DNA of 15,162 bases. Source: an uncultured Actinomycetes bacterium (GTDB taxonomy: Bacteria > Actinomycetota > Thermoleophilia > Gaiellales > F1-60-MAGs149). The position numbers and the translations under genes were made by a program. Numbering within the stretch: the stretch's first letter is position 1; every line of letters begins with the position of its first letter. The notes beneath the pieces are model-generated. The model saw only the letters and a list, made by a program, of their open reading frames with translations. It ran no database searches and had not been told where the DNA came from. Location of the stretch: assembly GCA_903960645.1 (NCBI GenBank), contig CAJCBN010000438.1:1-15162 (forward strand). Direction: 5' to 3'. Below are positions 6,212-15,162 of this stretch, one piece after another.

Positions 6212-8575
6212 ATGTCCGACCCCACTGACACCACTGACGATCACACCTTCGCCCCGCTCACGCTACCGCTGATCCCGCTTGAGGATGCCCTCGTGCTGCC
6301 CGGCATGGCGCTCAGCGTCGACCTCGCCTCGCCGGAGGCCAATGCCGCCATCGACGAGGTCGGCGATGACCGCAAGGTGGTGCTCGTGCCCCGAGTCGAC
6401 GGCCGCTTCGCGCGCATCGGCGTCGTCGCCATGCTCGAGGGCGAGCCGGCCATGCTGCCCGGCGGGAGCCGCGGCGTCACGCTGCGCGCCCTCCACCGCG
6501 CCGAGCTCGGCCGCGCCGAGGCCGCCGGTGGCGCGCTCCGCATCGAGGTCACCGAGCGCCCCGACCCGGAGGGTCCCGACGAGCACGTGCAGGCCCTCGC
6601 ACGGGAGTACCGCGCCGTCGTCGAGGAGATCCTCGAGGCGCGGGGCAACCGCCCGGTCATCGCCATGCTCCGCCAGGTCGACGAGCCGGGCGCGCTGGCC
6701 GACACCGCCGGGTTCTCGCCCGACCTCTCCTACGAGCGCAAGCTGGAGCTGCTCGAGACGATCGACGTCGCCGAGCGCCTCACCAAGGTGACCGCCTGGT
6801 TGCGCGACGTACTGGCCGAGATCGCCGTGCGCGAGCGCATCCGTGAGGACGTCAACGAGGGCATGGAGAAGTCGCAGCGCGAGTTCCTCCTGCGCCGCCA
6901 GCTCGACGCCATCCGCAAGGAGCTCGGCGAGCTCGAGGGCGAGGAGGGCGACGAGCTCGCCCGCTACCGCACCAAGATCGACGAGTCGCTGATGTCGGAT
7001 GAGGCACGCAAGGAGGCCACCCGCGAGCTCGACCGGCTTGAGGCCGGCGCGCAGGGCCCCGAGTCGTCCACCATCCGCACCTACCTCGACACCCTGCTCG
7101 AGGTGCCGTGGGGCACGTACACCGAGGAGTCCGGCGACGTCAAGGGCGCGCGGGCGATCCTCGACGCCGACCACGCCGGGCTCGACGACGTCAAGGAGCG
7201 CATCGTCGAGTACCTCGCCGTGCGCAAGTTCCGCAAGGAGCGCGAGATTGAGGACGGCAAGAGCGGCGTGATCCTCGCGCTGGTCGGACCGCCCGGCGTC
7301 GGCAAGACGTCGCTCGGCGAGTCGATCGCGCACGCCCTCGGCCGCGAGTTCGTGCGCGTGTCGCTCGGCGGCGTCCGTGACGAGGCCGAGATCCGCGGCC
7401 ACCGTCGCACCTACGTCGGCGCGATGCCGGGACGCTTCGTGCGCGCCCTGCGCGACGCCGGCACCATGAACCCGGTGATCCTCCTCGACGAGGTCGACAA
7501 GCTCGGCGCCGACTTCCGCGGCGATCCCGCTGCGGCCCTCCTCGAGGTCCTCGATCCGGCTCAGAACTCGACCTTCCGCGACCACTACCTCGACGTCGAG
7601 GTCGACCTCTCGCAGGTCCTGTTCATCGCCACGGCCAACATGGCCGACCAGATCCCGTACGCCCTCTACGACCGCCTTGAGGTGCTCGAGCTCGACGGCT
7701 ACACCGACGACGAGAAGGTCGCCATCGCGACGGGCTACCTCGTGCCGCGCCAGCGCACCCGCAACGGCCTGCTCGCCGACGAGGCGACGGTCTCGGAGCC
7801 GGCGATCCGCAAGGTGATCCGCGAGCAGACGCGCGAGGCGGGTGTCCGCACGCTCGAGCGCACGCTCGGCACGTTGCTCCGCAAGGCCGCCACGCGGCTC
7901 GCGGCCGGCGAGGCGACCGTGCCGATCGCGATCGGCGTCGATCAGGTCGACGAGGATCTCGGCCGCGCCAAGTTCCACGACGAGCTCGCGGAGCGCACCG
8001 GCGTCGCCGGCGTCGCGACCGGTCTCGCCGTGACGAGCGTGGGCGGCGACGTCCTCTTCGTCGAGGCCTCGAGCCACGCCGGCTCGGGCGCGCCCACGCT
8101 GACCGGCCAGCTCGGCGATGTCATGCGCGAGTCCGCCACGATCGCCATCAGCCACGTCCGCGCAAACGCCTCGTACTACGGCATCGACAGCCGCCAGTTC
8201 GAGGACCGGCAGTTCCACCTGCACGTCCCCGCCGGGGCCGTGCCGAAGGATGGTCCCTCGGCGGGCGTGACGATGAGCACCGCGATCGTCTCGCTCCTGA
8301 CCGGACGGCACATCCGACCGAATGTCGCGATGACCGGCGAGGTCACGCTGCGCGGCCGCGTGCTGCCGGTCGGCGGCATCAAGCAGAAGATCCTGGCCGC
8401 CCATCGCGCCGGCATCACCGACGTGATCATCCCCAAGCGCAACGAGGGCGACCTCGAGGATGTGCCGGCCGAAGTGCTGGCCCACCTCAAGATCCATCCC
8501 GTCGCAACCTTGGAGGAGGCGCTTGCCGTCTCGCTCGAGCCGAGCGTGCACTGGGACGAGCTGGCCATTTCGTAG
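6212..8575 (+). CDS. lon: ATP-dependent Lon protease (LonA)
   Basis: Cytoplasmic AAA+ serine protease that unfolds and degrades damaged and short-lived regulatory proteins. The 787 residues follow the LonA order: an N-terminal LON substrate-binding domain (residues about 15-195), a coiled-coil helical part rich in Glu/Arg with FLLRRQLDAIRKELGE, the AAA+ module with Walker A GPPGVGKT (359-366) and Walker B VILLDEVDK (422-430), and the protease domain with catalytic Ser683 in KDGPSAG and Lys726 in GGIKQKIL. All catalytic residues are present. The start has GAGGAG at 5 nt. The gene stands alone on its strand, diverging from coxG, with a large hairpin starting 2 nt after its stop. I looked for the HspR HAIR operator known at actinobacterial heat-shock genes and did not find it. 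Confidence 0.97.
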   Translation: MSDPTDTTDDHTFAPLTLPLIPLEDALVLPGMALSVDLASPEANAAIDEVGDDRKVVLVPRVDGRFARIGVVAMLEGEPAMLPGGSRGVTLRALHRAELGRAEAAGGALRIEVTERPDPEGPDEHVQALAREYRAVVEEILEARGNRPVIAMLRQVDEPGALADTAGFSPDLSYERKLELLETIDVAERLTKVTAWLRDVLAEIAVRERIREDVNEGMEKSQREFLLRRQLDAIRKELGELEGEEGDELARYRTKIDESLMSDEARKEATRELDRLEAGAQGPESSTIRTYLDTLLEVPWGTYTEESGDVKGARAILDADHAGLDDVKERIVEYLAVRKFRKEREIEDGKSGVILALVGPPGVGKTSLGESIAHALGREFVRVSLGGVRDEAEIRGHRRTYVGAMPGRFVRALRDAGTMNPVILLDEVDKLGADFRGDPAAALLEVLDPAQNSTFRDHYLDVEVDLSQVLFIATANMADQIPYALYDRLEVLELDGYTDDEKVAIATGYLVPRQRTRNGLLADEATVSEPAIRKVIREQTREAGVRTLERTLGTLLRKAATRLAAGEATVPIAIGVDQVDEDLGRAKFHDELAERTGVAGVATGLAVTSVGGDVLFVEASSHAGSGAPTLTGQLGDVMRESATIAISHVRANASYYGIDSRQFEDRQFHLHVPAGAVPKDGPSAGVTMSTAIVSLLTGRHIRPNVAMTGEVTLRGRVLPVGGIKQKILAAHRAGITDVIIPKRNEGDLEDVPAEVLAHLKIHPVATLEEALAVSLEPSVHWDELAIS

Positions 8576-8577
8576 AC

Positions 8578-8679
8578 GGACGTGACAACCGTGCGGATGT
8601 GGTGTCCTCCCATCCGACGTGCGATCAGGTGCGCTGCCGCCTCGGCGGAGGACGCCCCATCCGCGCGGTTGTCGTGTCC
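8578..8679 (+). repeat. Long imperfect inverted repeat / RNA hairpin after lon
   Basis: Arms 8578-8610 and 8647-8679 pair over 33 positions: 28 Watson-Crick pairs, four G-U pairs (8582/8675, 8583/8674, 8592/8665, 8603/8654) and one mismatch (8600/8657). The 36-nt interior can add CCGA/TCGG (8614-8617 with 8642-8645). All four wobbles are G-U in a plus-strand transcript and would be A-C in the opposite one, so the structure looks selected as plus-strand RNA, that is, at the lon mRNA 3' end. No U-run follows (CCCCCC instead), so it is not a textbook intrinsic terminator. It may stabilise or process the lon 3' end, act as a U-less terminator, or be a decayed mobile miniature repeat. Confidence 0.75.
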
Positions 8680-8690
8680 TCCCCCCAGCG

Positions 8691-8724
8691 CGAGTCGACT
8701 CGGATCGCCCCGTTCGGGTAGCCT
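8691..8724 (+). promoter_or_regulatory. Candidate promoter with overlapping palindrome before the alcohol dehydrogenase
   Basis: TCGACT (8695-8700) and TAGCCT (8719-8724), separated by 18 bp, resemble -35 and -10 elements and would start transcription about 25 nt before the ATG. The perfect 12-bp palindrome CGAGTCGACTCG (8691-8702) covers the -35 box, a position suited to a dimeric repressor or activator. Both hexamers are partial matches. Confidence 0.35.
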
Positions 8725-8754
8725 GCCTTCGTCCGCGTACGAGGAGACCTGACG

Positions 8755-9915
8755 ATGCTCGAGCCGCTCGCCGCCTTCGGCAACCACCTTCCGATTCGCA
8801 TCCGCTTCGGCGACGGCGAGATCAGCCGCCTGCCCGCGATCCTCGCGGAAGAGGGCGTGCAGAGCACCGTCGTGGTCATCGATCGCGCCGTCTCCGAGCA
8901 CCCCGCCATTGTCAAGGCGTTGAACGACTCGCCGGGGACGATCACCACATGGATCAAAGAGCCGGGCGAGCCGACGACGGACGACGTGGCCGCCAGCGCC
9001 GCGGTCCTTGCCGACGTCGCGGCCGACGCGTTGATCGCGATCGGTGGCGGCTCGGCGATGGACACCGCCAAGGCCGCACGCCTCGTCTACGGCAGCGGCA
9101 TCGCGTACGACGAGTGGGCCGCCGGCAACGCGACGTACACCGAGTCGCCGGTGCTCTTCATCACGGTCCCCACCACGTCGGGTACGGGCTCCGAGGTCTC
9201 GGGCGGCATCGTCGTGACCGACTCCGCGACGCACCAGAAGAAGGGCATCGCCCACCCGACGGTACGCGCCAAGTACGCGATCGTCGATCCCGAGCTGACC
9301 TACGGGCTGCCGGCCGCGCCGACGATGTACGCCGGCATCGATGCGATCGCGCAAGCAATCGCCGCCGTGGCCGTGACGGCCCGCTCGCCGATTGGCAACG
9401 GCATTGCGTTCGAATCGATCCGCTACGGCGTCGAGGCGCTGCCGACCGCAATCAAGAACGGCTCCGATGCCGGCGCCCGTTCGCGCATGGCCGCATCCTC
9501 GCTACTCGGCGGCATGTGCATGAACATCGCGGACTGCGGCTCTGAGCACTCGATCGCGCAGGCAATCGGCGGCAAGTACGGCCTGCCGCACGGCCTGACG
9601 ATCGGCCTCGTGATGGCCGAGACGATGGACATCGACCGTACCGATGCGCCCGAACTGTTCGAGCGCATCGCCGACGCGATGGGCGCGCCCGAGGACGGCA
9701 CCAAGGACGGCTCGCGCGCCGTCAAGGCCGCCAAGGCGCTGCTCAAGGAGATCGACTTCCCCACGCTGCGCTCGACGGGCGTCAAGGAGGAGGACCTCCC
9801 CGCCCTCGCCGAGGCCGCGATGGATGACTATTTCATCACCGTCGCCCCGCACGCGTGGACGGCCGCTGACGTCCTGCGCTGCTACCAGGCGGCCTGGGCG
9901 ATCGAGTCGCGCTGA
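8755..9915 (+). CDS. Iron-containing alcohol dehydrogenase family protein, atypical metal site
   Basis: NAD(P)-dependent group III dehydrogenase fold, 386 residues, full length. The nucleotide-binding loop GGGSAMDTAK (97-106) and TTSGTGSEVS are intact. In the metal-binding half, D196, H265 and H279 match the ligands of FucO (Asp, His, His), but the other ligand position in the DxxxH motif is Gln200 (GIDAIAQAI) and the second histidine of the HxxxH motif is Gln269 (EHSIAQAIGG). The metal, chemistry and substrate are therefore uncertain; relatives reduce aldehydes, glycerol-type ketones, maleylacetate or hydroxyacids. The start has GAGGAG at 8 nt. It is a single gene between the lon 3' hairpin and a strong terminator, possibly controlled by the palindrome upstream. 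Family is secure, specific enzyme is not. Confidence 0.87.
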   Translation: MLEPLAAFGNHLPIRIRFGDGEISRLPAILAEEGVQSTVVVIDRAVSEHPAIVKALNDSPGTITTWIKEPGEPTTDDVAASAAVLADVAADALIAIGGGSAMDTAKAARLVYGSGIAYDEWAAGNATYTESPVLFITVPTTSGTGSEVSGGIVVTDSATHQKKGIAHPTVRAKYAIVDPELTYGLPAAPTMYAGIDAIAQAIAAVAVTARSPIGNGIAFESIRYGVEALPTAIKNGSDAGARSRMAASSLLGGMCMNIADCGSEHSIAQAIGGKYGLPHGLTIGLVMAETMDIDRTDAPELFERIADAMGAPEDGTKDGSRAVKAAKALLKEIDFPTLRSTGVKEEDLPALAEAAMDDYFITVAPHAWTAADVLRCYQAAWAIESR

Positions 9916-9962
9916 CACCGGGCAGTCGCGCGGACACCCAGGGGCCAGCCCCGGTGGCCCAA

Positions 9963-10003
9963 CCGGTTTGATCAGAGGGGTCAGGCCCCTCTGATCAAAC
10001 CGG
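9963..10003. terminator. Perfect 18-bp hairpin between convergent genes
   Basis: CCGGTTTGATCAGAGGGG (9963-9980) and its exact complement (9986-10003) enclose a 5-nt loop TCAGG. It lies 47 nt after the dehydrogenase stop and, read on the minus strand, its first arm contains the last codons and TGA stop of the lipoprotein gene. It is symmetrical and so can work in both directions; the outer AAACC/GGTTT part gives short U/A stretches but no long U-tract. The AGGGGTCAGGCCCCT core resembles families of interspersed palindromes, so copies elsewhere in the genome are possible. Confidence 0.8.
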
Positions 10004-10396
10004 CAGCAGCGCGGAGAGCGTCTCCCAACGCTCGATCTCGCAGCCGCCGAAGCGCGACAGTTGCGCGTCTACGGGTTCACCGGCAACCGTCCCCACGACG
10101 CGTGCCACGGCCGGTCCGCCGTAGAGCTCGGTGCACATGCGGTCGAGCGGCACCGGGTCGAGGGCGGCACGCCCCGCCGGTGACGCGAGGGTCGCGCACG
10201 CCGCCGCGCTATCCGGCACGGTGCCCGACGGCGGATCGCACGCCACACGCACCGTCTTCTTGGCGCCCTGACCCTCACCGTCCGGCCAGAGCGTGATCGC
10301 GACCGCGGTCCGCGCCTCTCCGGTCGTCGAGCCGCCACCGCCGCCGCAGGCGGCCGCGAGCAGGGCGACGAGCAGGAGCGGAACAACGACGCGCAT
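9995..10396 (-). CDS. Lipoprotein with subtilisin-inhibitor-like (SSI) domain
   Basis: A 133-residue protein with a lipoprotein signal (hydrophobic residues 5-16, Cys17 after LLAAA, then a Gly-rich linker), so it is expected to be lipid-anchored outside the membrane. The rest matches the Streptomyces subtilisin inhibitor pattern: CDPPSGTVPD, AAACATL, MCTELYGG and the closing GCEIERWETL, with two expected disulfides C53-C67 and C88-C119. SSI proteins block extracellular serine proteases through a loop after the third cysteine; aligned on MCPMVY of SSI, the P1 residue here is Glu90 rather than Met, Lys or Arg. It may therefore target a Glu-specific protease or not inhibit at all. It follows the topoisomerase gene by 50 nt on the same strand. 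The start is the only ATG giving a signal; no clear SD is seen. Confidence 0.8.
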   Translation of the reverse strand: MRVVVPLLLVALLAAACGGGGGSTTGEARTAVAITLWPDGEGQGAKKTVRVACDPPSGTVPDSAAACATLASPAGRAALDPVPLDRMCTELYGGPAVARVVGTVAGEPVDAQLSRFGGCEIERWETLSALLPV

Positions 10397-10446
10397 CTGC
10401 TGAATCTACGCGACGACCGGCGCTGCGCGGCAGTGCGTTGTCGCGG

Positions 10447-13230
<2,784 letters not shown>

Positions 13231-13361
13231 CAGCGCGGCGGACGGTAGCACGGCTTTCCACCCTCCTGTCGCCTCGCGCGCGCATGAGGGGGGTAGGCGC
13301 GCTACCCTGCGAGTACGGGTCGTCGCCGCCGTGATCACGGCTCTGACGACGCGCCACACCT
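13231..13361. promoter_or_regulatory. Divergent topB/sucA control region with two palindromes
   Basis: The 131 bp between the two start codons must carry both promoters. GGGTAG-GCGCG-CTACCC (13291-13307) is a 6-bp inverted repeat with a 5-bp centre, and GCCGTGATCACGGC (13328-13341) is a perfect 14-bp palindrome ending 20 nt before the sucA ATG. Either could bind a dimeric regulator. TACCCT (13303-13308) could serve as a sucA -10 box and TACCGT on the minus strand, 11 nt before ATG 13230, as a topB one; no -35 elements are clear and sucA has no Shine-Dalgarno sequence. Confidence 0.4.
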
Positions 13362-15162
13362 ATGTCGGCAGCGCCCGAGAAGACCTCCAACCCGAGCGGC
13401 GAGTCCCCCGCAGAGACGACGGGGACGTGGCGTCCGCGTGTCGACGGCCCCGAGGCGATCGGCCCGCTCCCGCAGGGCGTTACCCCCGAGGAGCTGCTCA
13501 CCTACATGAGCGCCGGCATGTCGCTGGTCAAGGCGTACCGCACCCACGGGCACCTCGCCGCGAAGCTCGACCCGCTCGGCTCGGAGCCGCCCGGCGACCC
13601 CGCACTCGACCCGTCGTTCCTCGAGCTCGACGAGCGCGCACTCGAATCCGTGCCGGCCGCCCCGTTGCGCGCCTTCGTCGAGGGCGACACACTCAAGGTC
13701 GTCCTCGATCGACTCGCCGAGATCTACTGCGATTCGATCGCCTACGAGATCGAGCACCTCCGCTCGCACCGCGAGCGCATCTGGCTGCGCGAGGCCATCG
13801 AGTCGCGCACCTTCTGGATCGAGGGAGCCCCGGAGGAGAAGCGCCGCCAGCTGATCCGCCTGCTGCGCGTCGAAGGCCTCGAGACGTTCCTGAAGCGCAC
13901 CTTCCTCGGCGCCAAGCAGTTCTCGATCGAGGGCCTCGACGCGATGATCCTGATGCTCGACGAGGCCGTGCTCCTCGCCGCCCGCGCTGGCGTCGAGGAG
14001 ATCTCGCTGGGCATGGCGCACCGTGGCCGCCTCAACGTCCAGGCGCACGTGCTGCGGCTTCCGTACACGCAGATCCTGGCCGAGTTCGAAGGTGAGACCG
14101 ACTCCCTCGTCGAGACGCTGATGCCGGCCGGCGGTACCGGCGACGTCAAGTACCACTACGGCGCATCCGGCGTCCGCCAGCTCGAGATCGAGCCCGGGGT
14201 GACGCGCGAGGTGCGCCTCGCGCTGCTGCCGAACCCCTCGCACCTCGAGTTCATCAACCCCGTCGTCGTCGGCCGCACCCGTGCGCTCCAGACCGATTGG
14301 CAGGAGCCGGCCCGCACGACCCTCGACCCGAAGCGCGCACTCGCCGTGCAGATCCATGGCGACGCGGCGTTCCCCGGCCAAGGCGTCGTCGCCGAGACCC
14401 TCAACCTGCAGGGCCTGCCCGGCTACGAGGTCGGCGGCTCGCTGCACATCATCGCGGACAACCAGGTTGGCTTCACGACCGATCCGGGCGATGGCCGCTC
14501 GACGCGCCACTGCTCCGACATCGCCAAGGGCTACGACGTGCCGATCATCCACGTCAACGCCGACGACGTCGATGCCTGCCGCGCCGCCGTGCGCCTCGCC
14601 ATGGCCTACCGCACCCGCTTCGGCAAGGACGTCCTGATCGACCTGATCGGCTATCGCCGCTGGGGCCACAACGAGGGCGACGAGCCGAGCTACACGCAGC
14701 CGCTGATGTACAAGGCGATCGACCAGCACCCGCGCGTGGCGACGATCTACGCAGAGCAGCTCGTCGCCGAGGGCGTGATGACGCCCGCCGAGGTCGAGGA
14801 GATGCGCGAGCGCGTCAGCGCCAAGCTGAAGCAGGCCCACGATGAGATCCGCCACATCACCACCGACGAGCTGATGCCGACCTTCTCCTCGCCGTCGCGC
14901 ACCAACGTCGAGACCGGCGTCGCCGCCGCGCAGCTCGTGCGCCTCACTGACGAGCTGCTGACGGTCCCGGAGGGCTTCCACGTCAACGAGAAGCTCAAGG
15001 CCGTGCTCGAGCGCCGCCGCACTGCCCTCGGTCCTGACGGTGGCATCGAGTGGGGCCATGCGGAGGCGCTCGCCTACGCGACGCTGCTCGAGGAGGGCAC
15101 CTCCATCCGCCTGACCGGCCAGGACGCGGAGCGCGGCACGTTCGCCCACCGGCACGCCGTCC
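13362..15162 (+). CDS. sucA: 2-oxoglutarate dehydrogenase E1 component, 3'-truncated by window
   Basis: Thiamine-diphosphate E1 enzyme of the TCA cycle that decarboxylates 2-oxoglutarate and hands the succinyl group to the E2 lipoyl domain. Six hundred residues are in the window and the frame continues past the edge. Signature stretches are GMAHRGRLN (217-225), SHLEFINPVVVG (293-304), the cofactor region GDAAFPGQG (333-341) with DNQVGFTT (366-373), then WGHNEGDEPSYTQP, and LTGQDAERGTFAHRH close to the edge. The first 40 residues are polar and disorder-like; there is neither the E2-like acyltransferase domain of mycobacterial KGD nor an obvious copy of the enterobacterial N-terminal E2-binding helix. 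ATG 13362 is the first start after an in-frame stop at 13344; it lacks an SD, so a leaderless mRNA is possible. Confidence 0.94.
   Translation, partial: MSAAPEKTSNPSGESPAETTGTWRPRVDGPEAIGPLPQGVTPEELLTYMSAGMSLVKAYRTHGHLAAKLDPLGSEPPGDPALDPSFLELDERALESVPAAPLRAFVEGDTLKVVLDRLAEIYCDSIAYEIEHLRSHRERIWLREAIESRTFWIEGAPEEKRRQLIRLLRVEGLETFLKRTFLGAKQFSIEGLDAMILMLDEAVLLAARAGVEEISLGMAHRGRLNVQAHVLRLPYTQILAEFEGETDSLVETLMPAGGTGDVKYHYGASGVRQLEIEPGVTREVRLALLPNPSHLEFINPVVVGRTRALQTDWQEPARTTLDPKRALAVQIHGDAAFPGQGVVAETLNLQGLPGYEVGGSLHIIADNQVGFTTDPGDGRSTRHCSDIAKGYDVPIIHVNADDVDACRAAVRLAMAYRTRFGKDVLIDLIGYRRWGHNEGDEPSYTQPLMYKAIDQHPRVATIYAEQLVAEGVMTPAEVEEMRERVSAKLKQAHDEIRHITTDELMPTFSSPSRTNVETGVAAAQLVRLTDELLTVPEGFHVNEKLKAVLERRRTALGPDGGIEWGHAEALAYATLLEEGTSIRLTGQDAERGTFAHRHAV

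Noticed and set aside
6263..8551. 762-codon open frame on the minus strand opposite lon
   Set aside because: Low-complexity Ala/Asp/Val/Gly composition with no recognisable domain; it mirrors lon codons.
13335..15155. 606-codon minus-strand frame opposite sucA
   Set aside because: Antisense to clear OGDH E1 signatures and without motifs of its own.

Overview
This is a high-GC window with densely packed genes, overlapping start and stop codons, strong G/C bias at third codon positions and very short intergenic gaps. An actinobacterial-type CO-dehydrogenase gene set, a lipoprotein with a Streptomyces-subtilisin-inhibitor-like domain, a YbjN-type protein and a TopA-style repeat tail on a topoisomerase all point to Actinomycetota. 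A deep lineage such as Thermoleophilia is my guess and cannot be proven from this sequence alone. I see no tRNA, rRNA, CRISPR array, insertion sequence or prophage gene.

Layout. (1) Positions 2-559, plus strand: the 3' part of an unrecognised, probably exported protein. Its stop codon overlaps the stop of the convergent gene at the palindrome CTAG. (2) Positions 556-3778, minus strand: a carotenoid block, transcribed crtI -> crtB -> ybjN-like, with GTGA and ATGA overlaps that suggest translational coupling. (3) Positions 3879-5950, minus strand: a cox block, transcribed coxG -> coxM -> coxS -> a 22-codon mini-ORF. The catalytic molybdenum subunit gene coxL is absent, and the mini-ORF sits where coxL often follows. 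It has a very good Shine-Dalgarno sequence and an ATGA overlap with coxS. (4) Positions 5951-6211: divergent intergenic region between coxG and lon. (5) Positions 6212-8575, plus strand: lon protease, followed after 2 nt by a 33-bp-arm RNA-like hairpin, then a palindrome and candidate promoter in front of an iron-type alcohol dehydrogenase (8755-9915) whose two usual active-site histidines are glutamines. (6) A perfect 18-bp hairpin (9963-10003) separates this from the convergent minus-strand pair topB-like (10447-13230) -> SSI-like lipoprotein (9995-10396). (7) Positions 13231-13361: divergent regulatory gap with two palindromes. (8) From 13362 to the window edge, plus strand: the N-terminal two-thirds or so of the 2-oxoglutarate dehydrogenase E1 component.

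How the genes work together. CrtB and CrtI catalyse consecutive steps (GGPP to phytoene, phytoene to a coloured polyene). CoxS and CoxM are the iron-sulfur and FAD electron-transfer subunits of a molybdenum hydroxylase, and CoxG is its membrane/quinone accessory protein, so the cox block makes sense only with a large subunit encoded elsewhere. Lon, the topoisomerase and OGDH E1 are housekeeping genes. The most unusual points are the coxL-less cox operon with its mini-ORF, the lon 3' hairpin, the His-to-Gln dehydrogenase and the Glu-P1 inhibitor-like lipoprotein. I did not find strong evidence for an entirely new multi-gene system.
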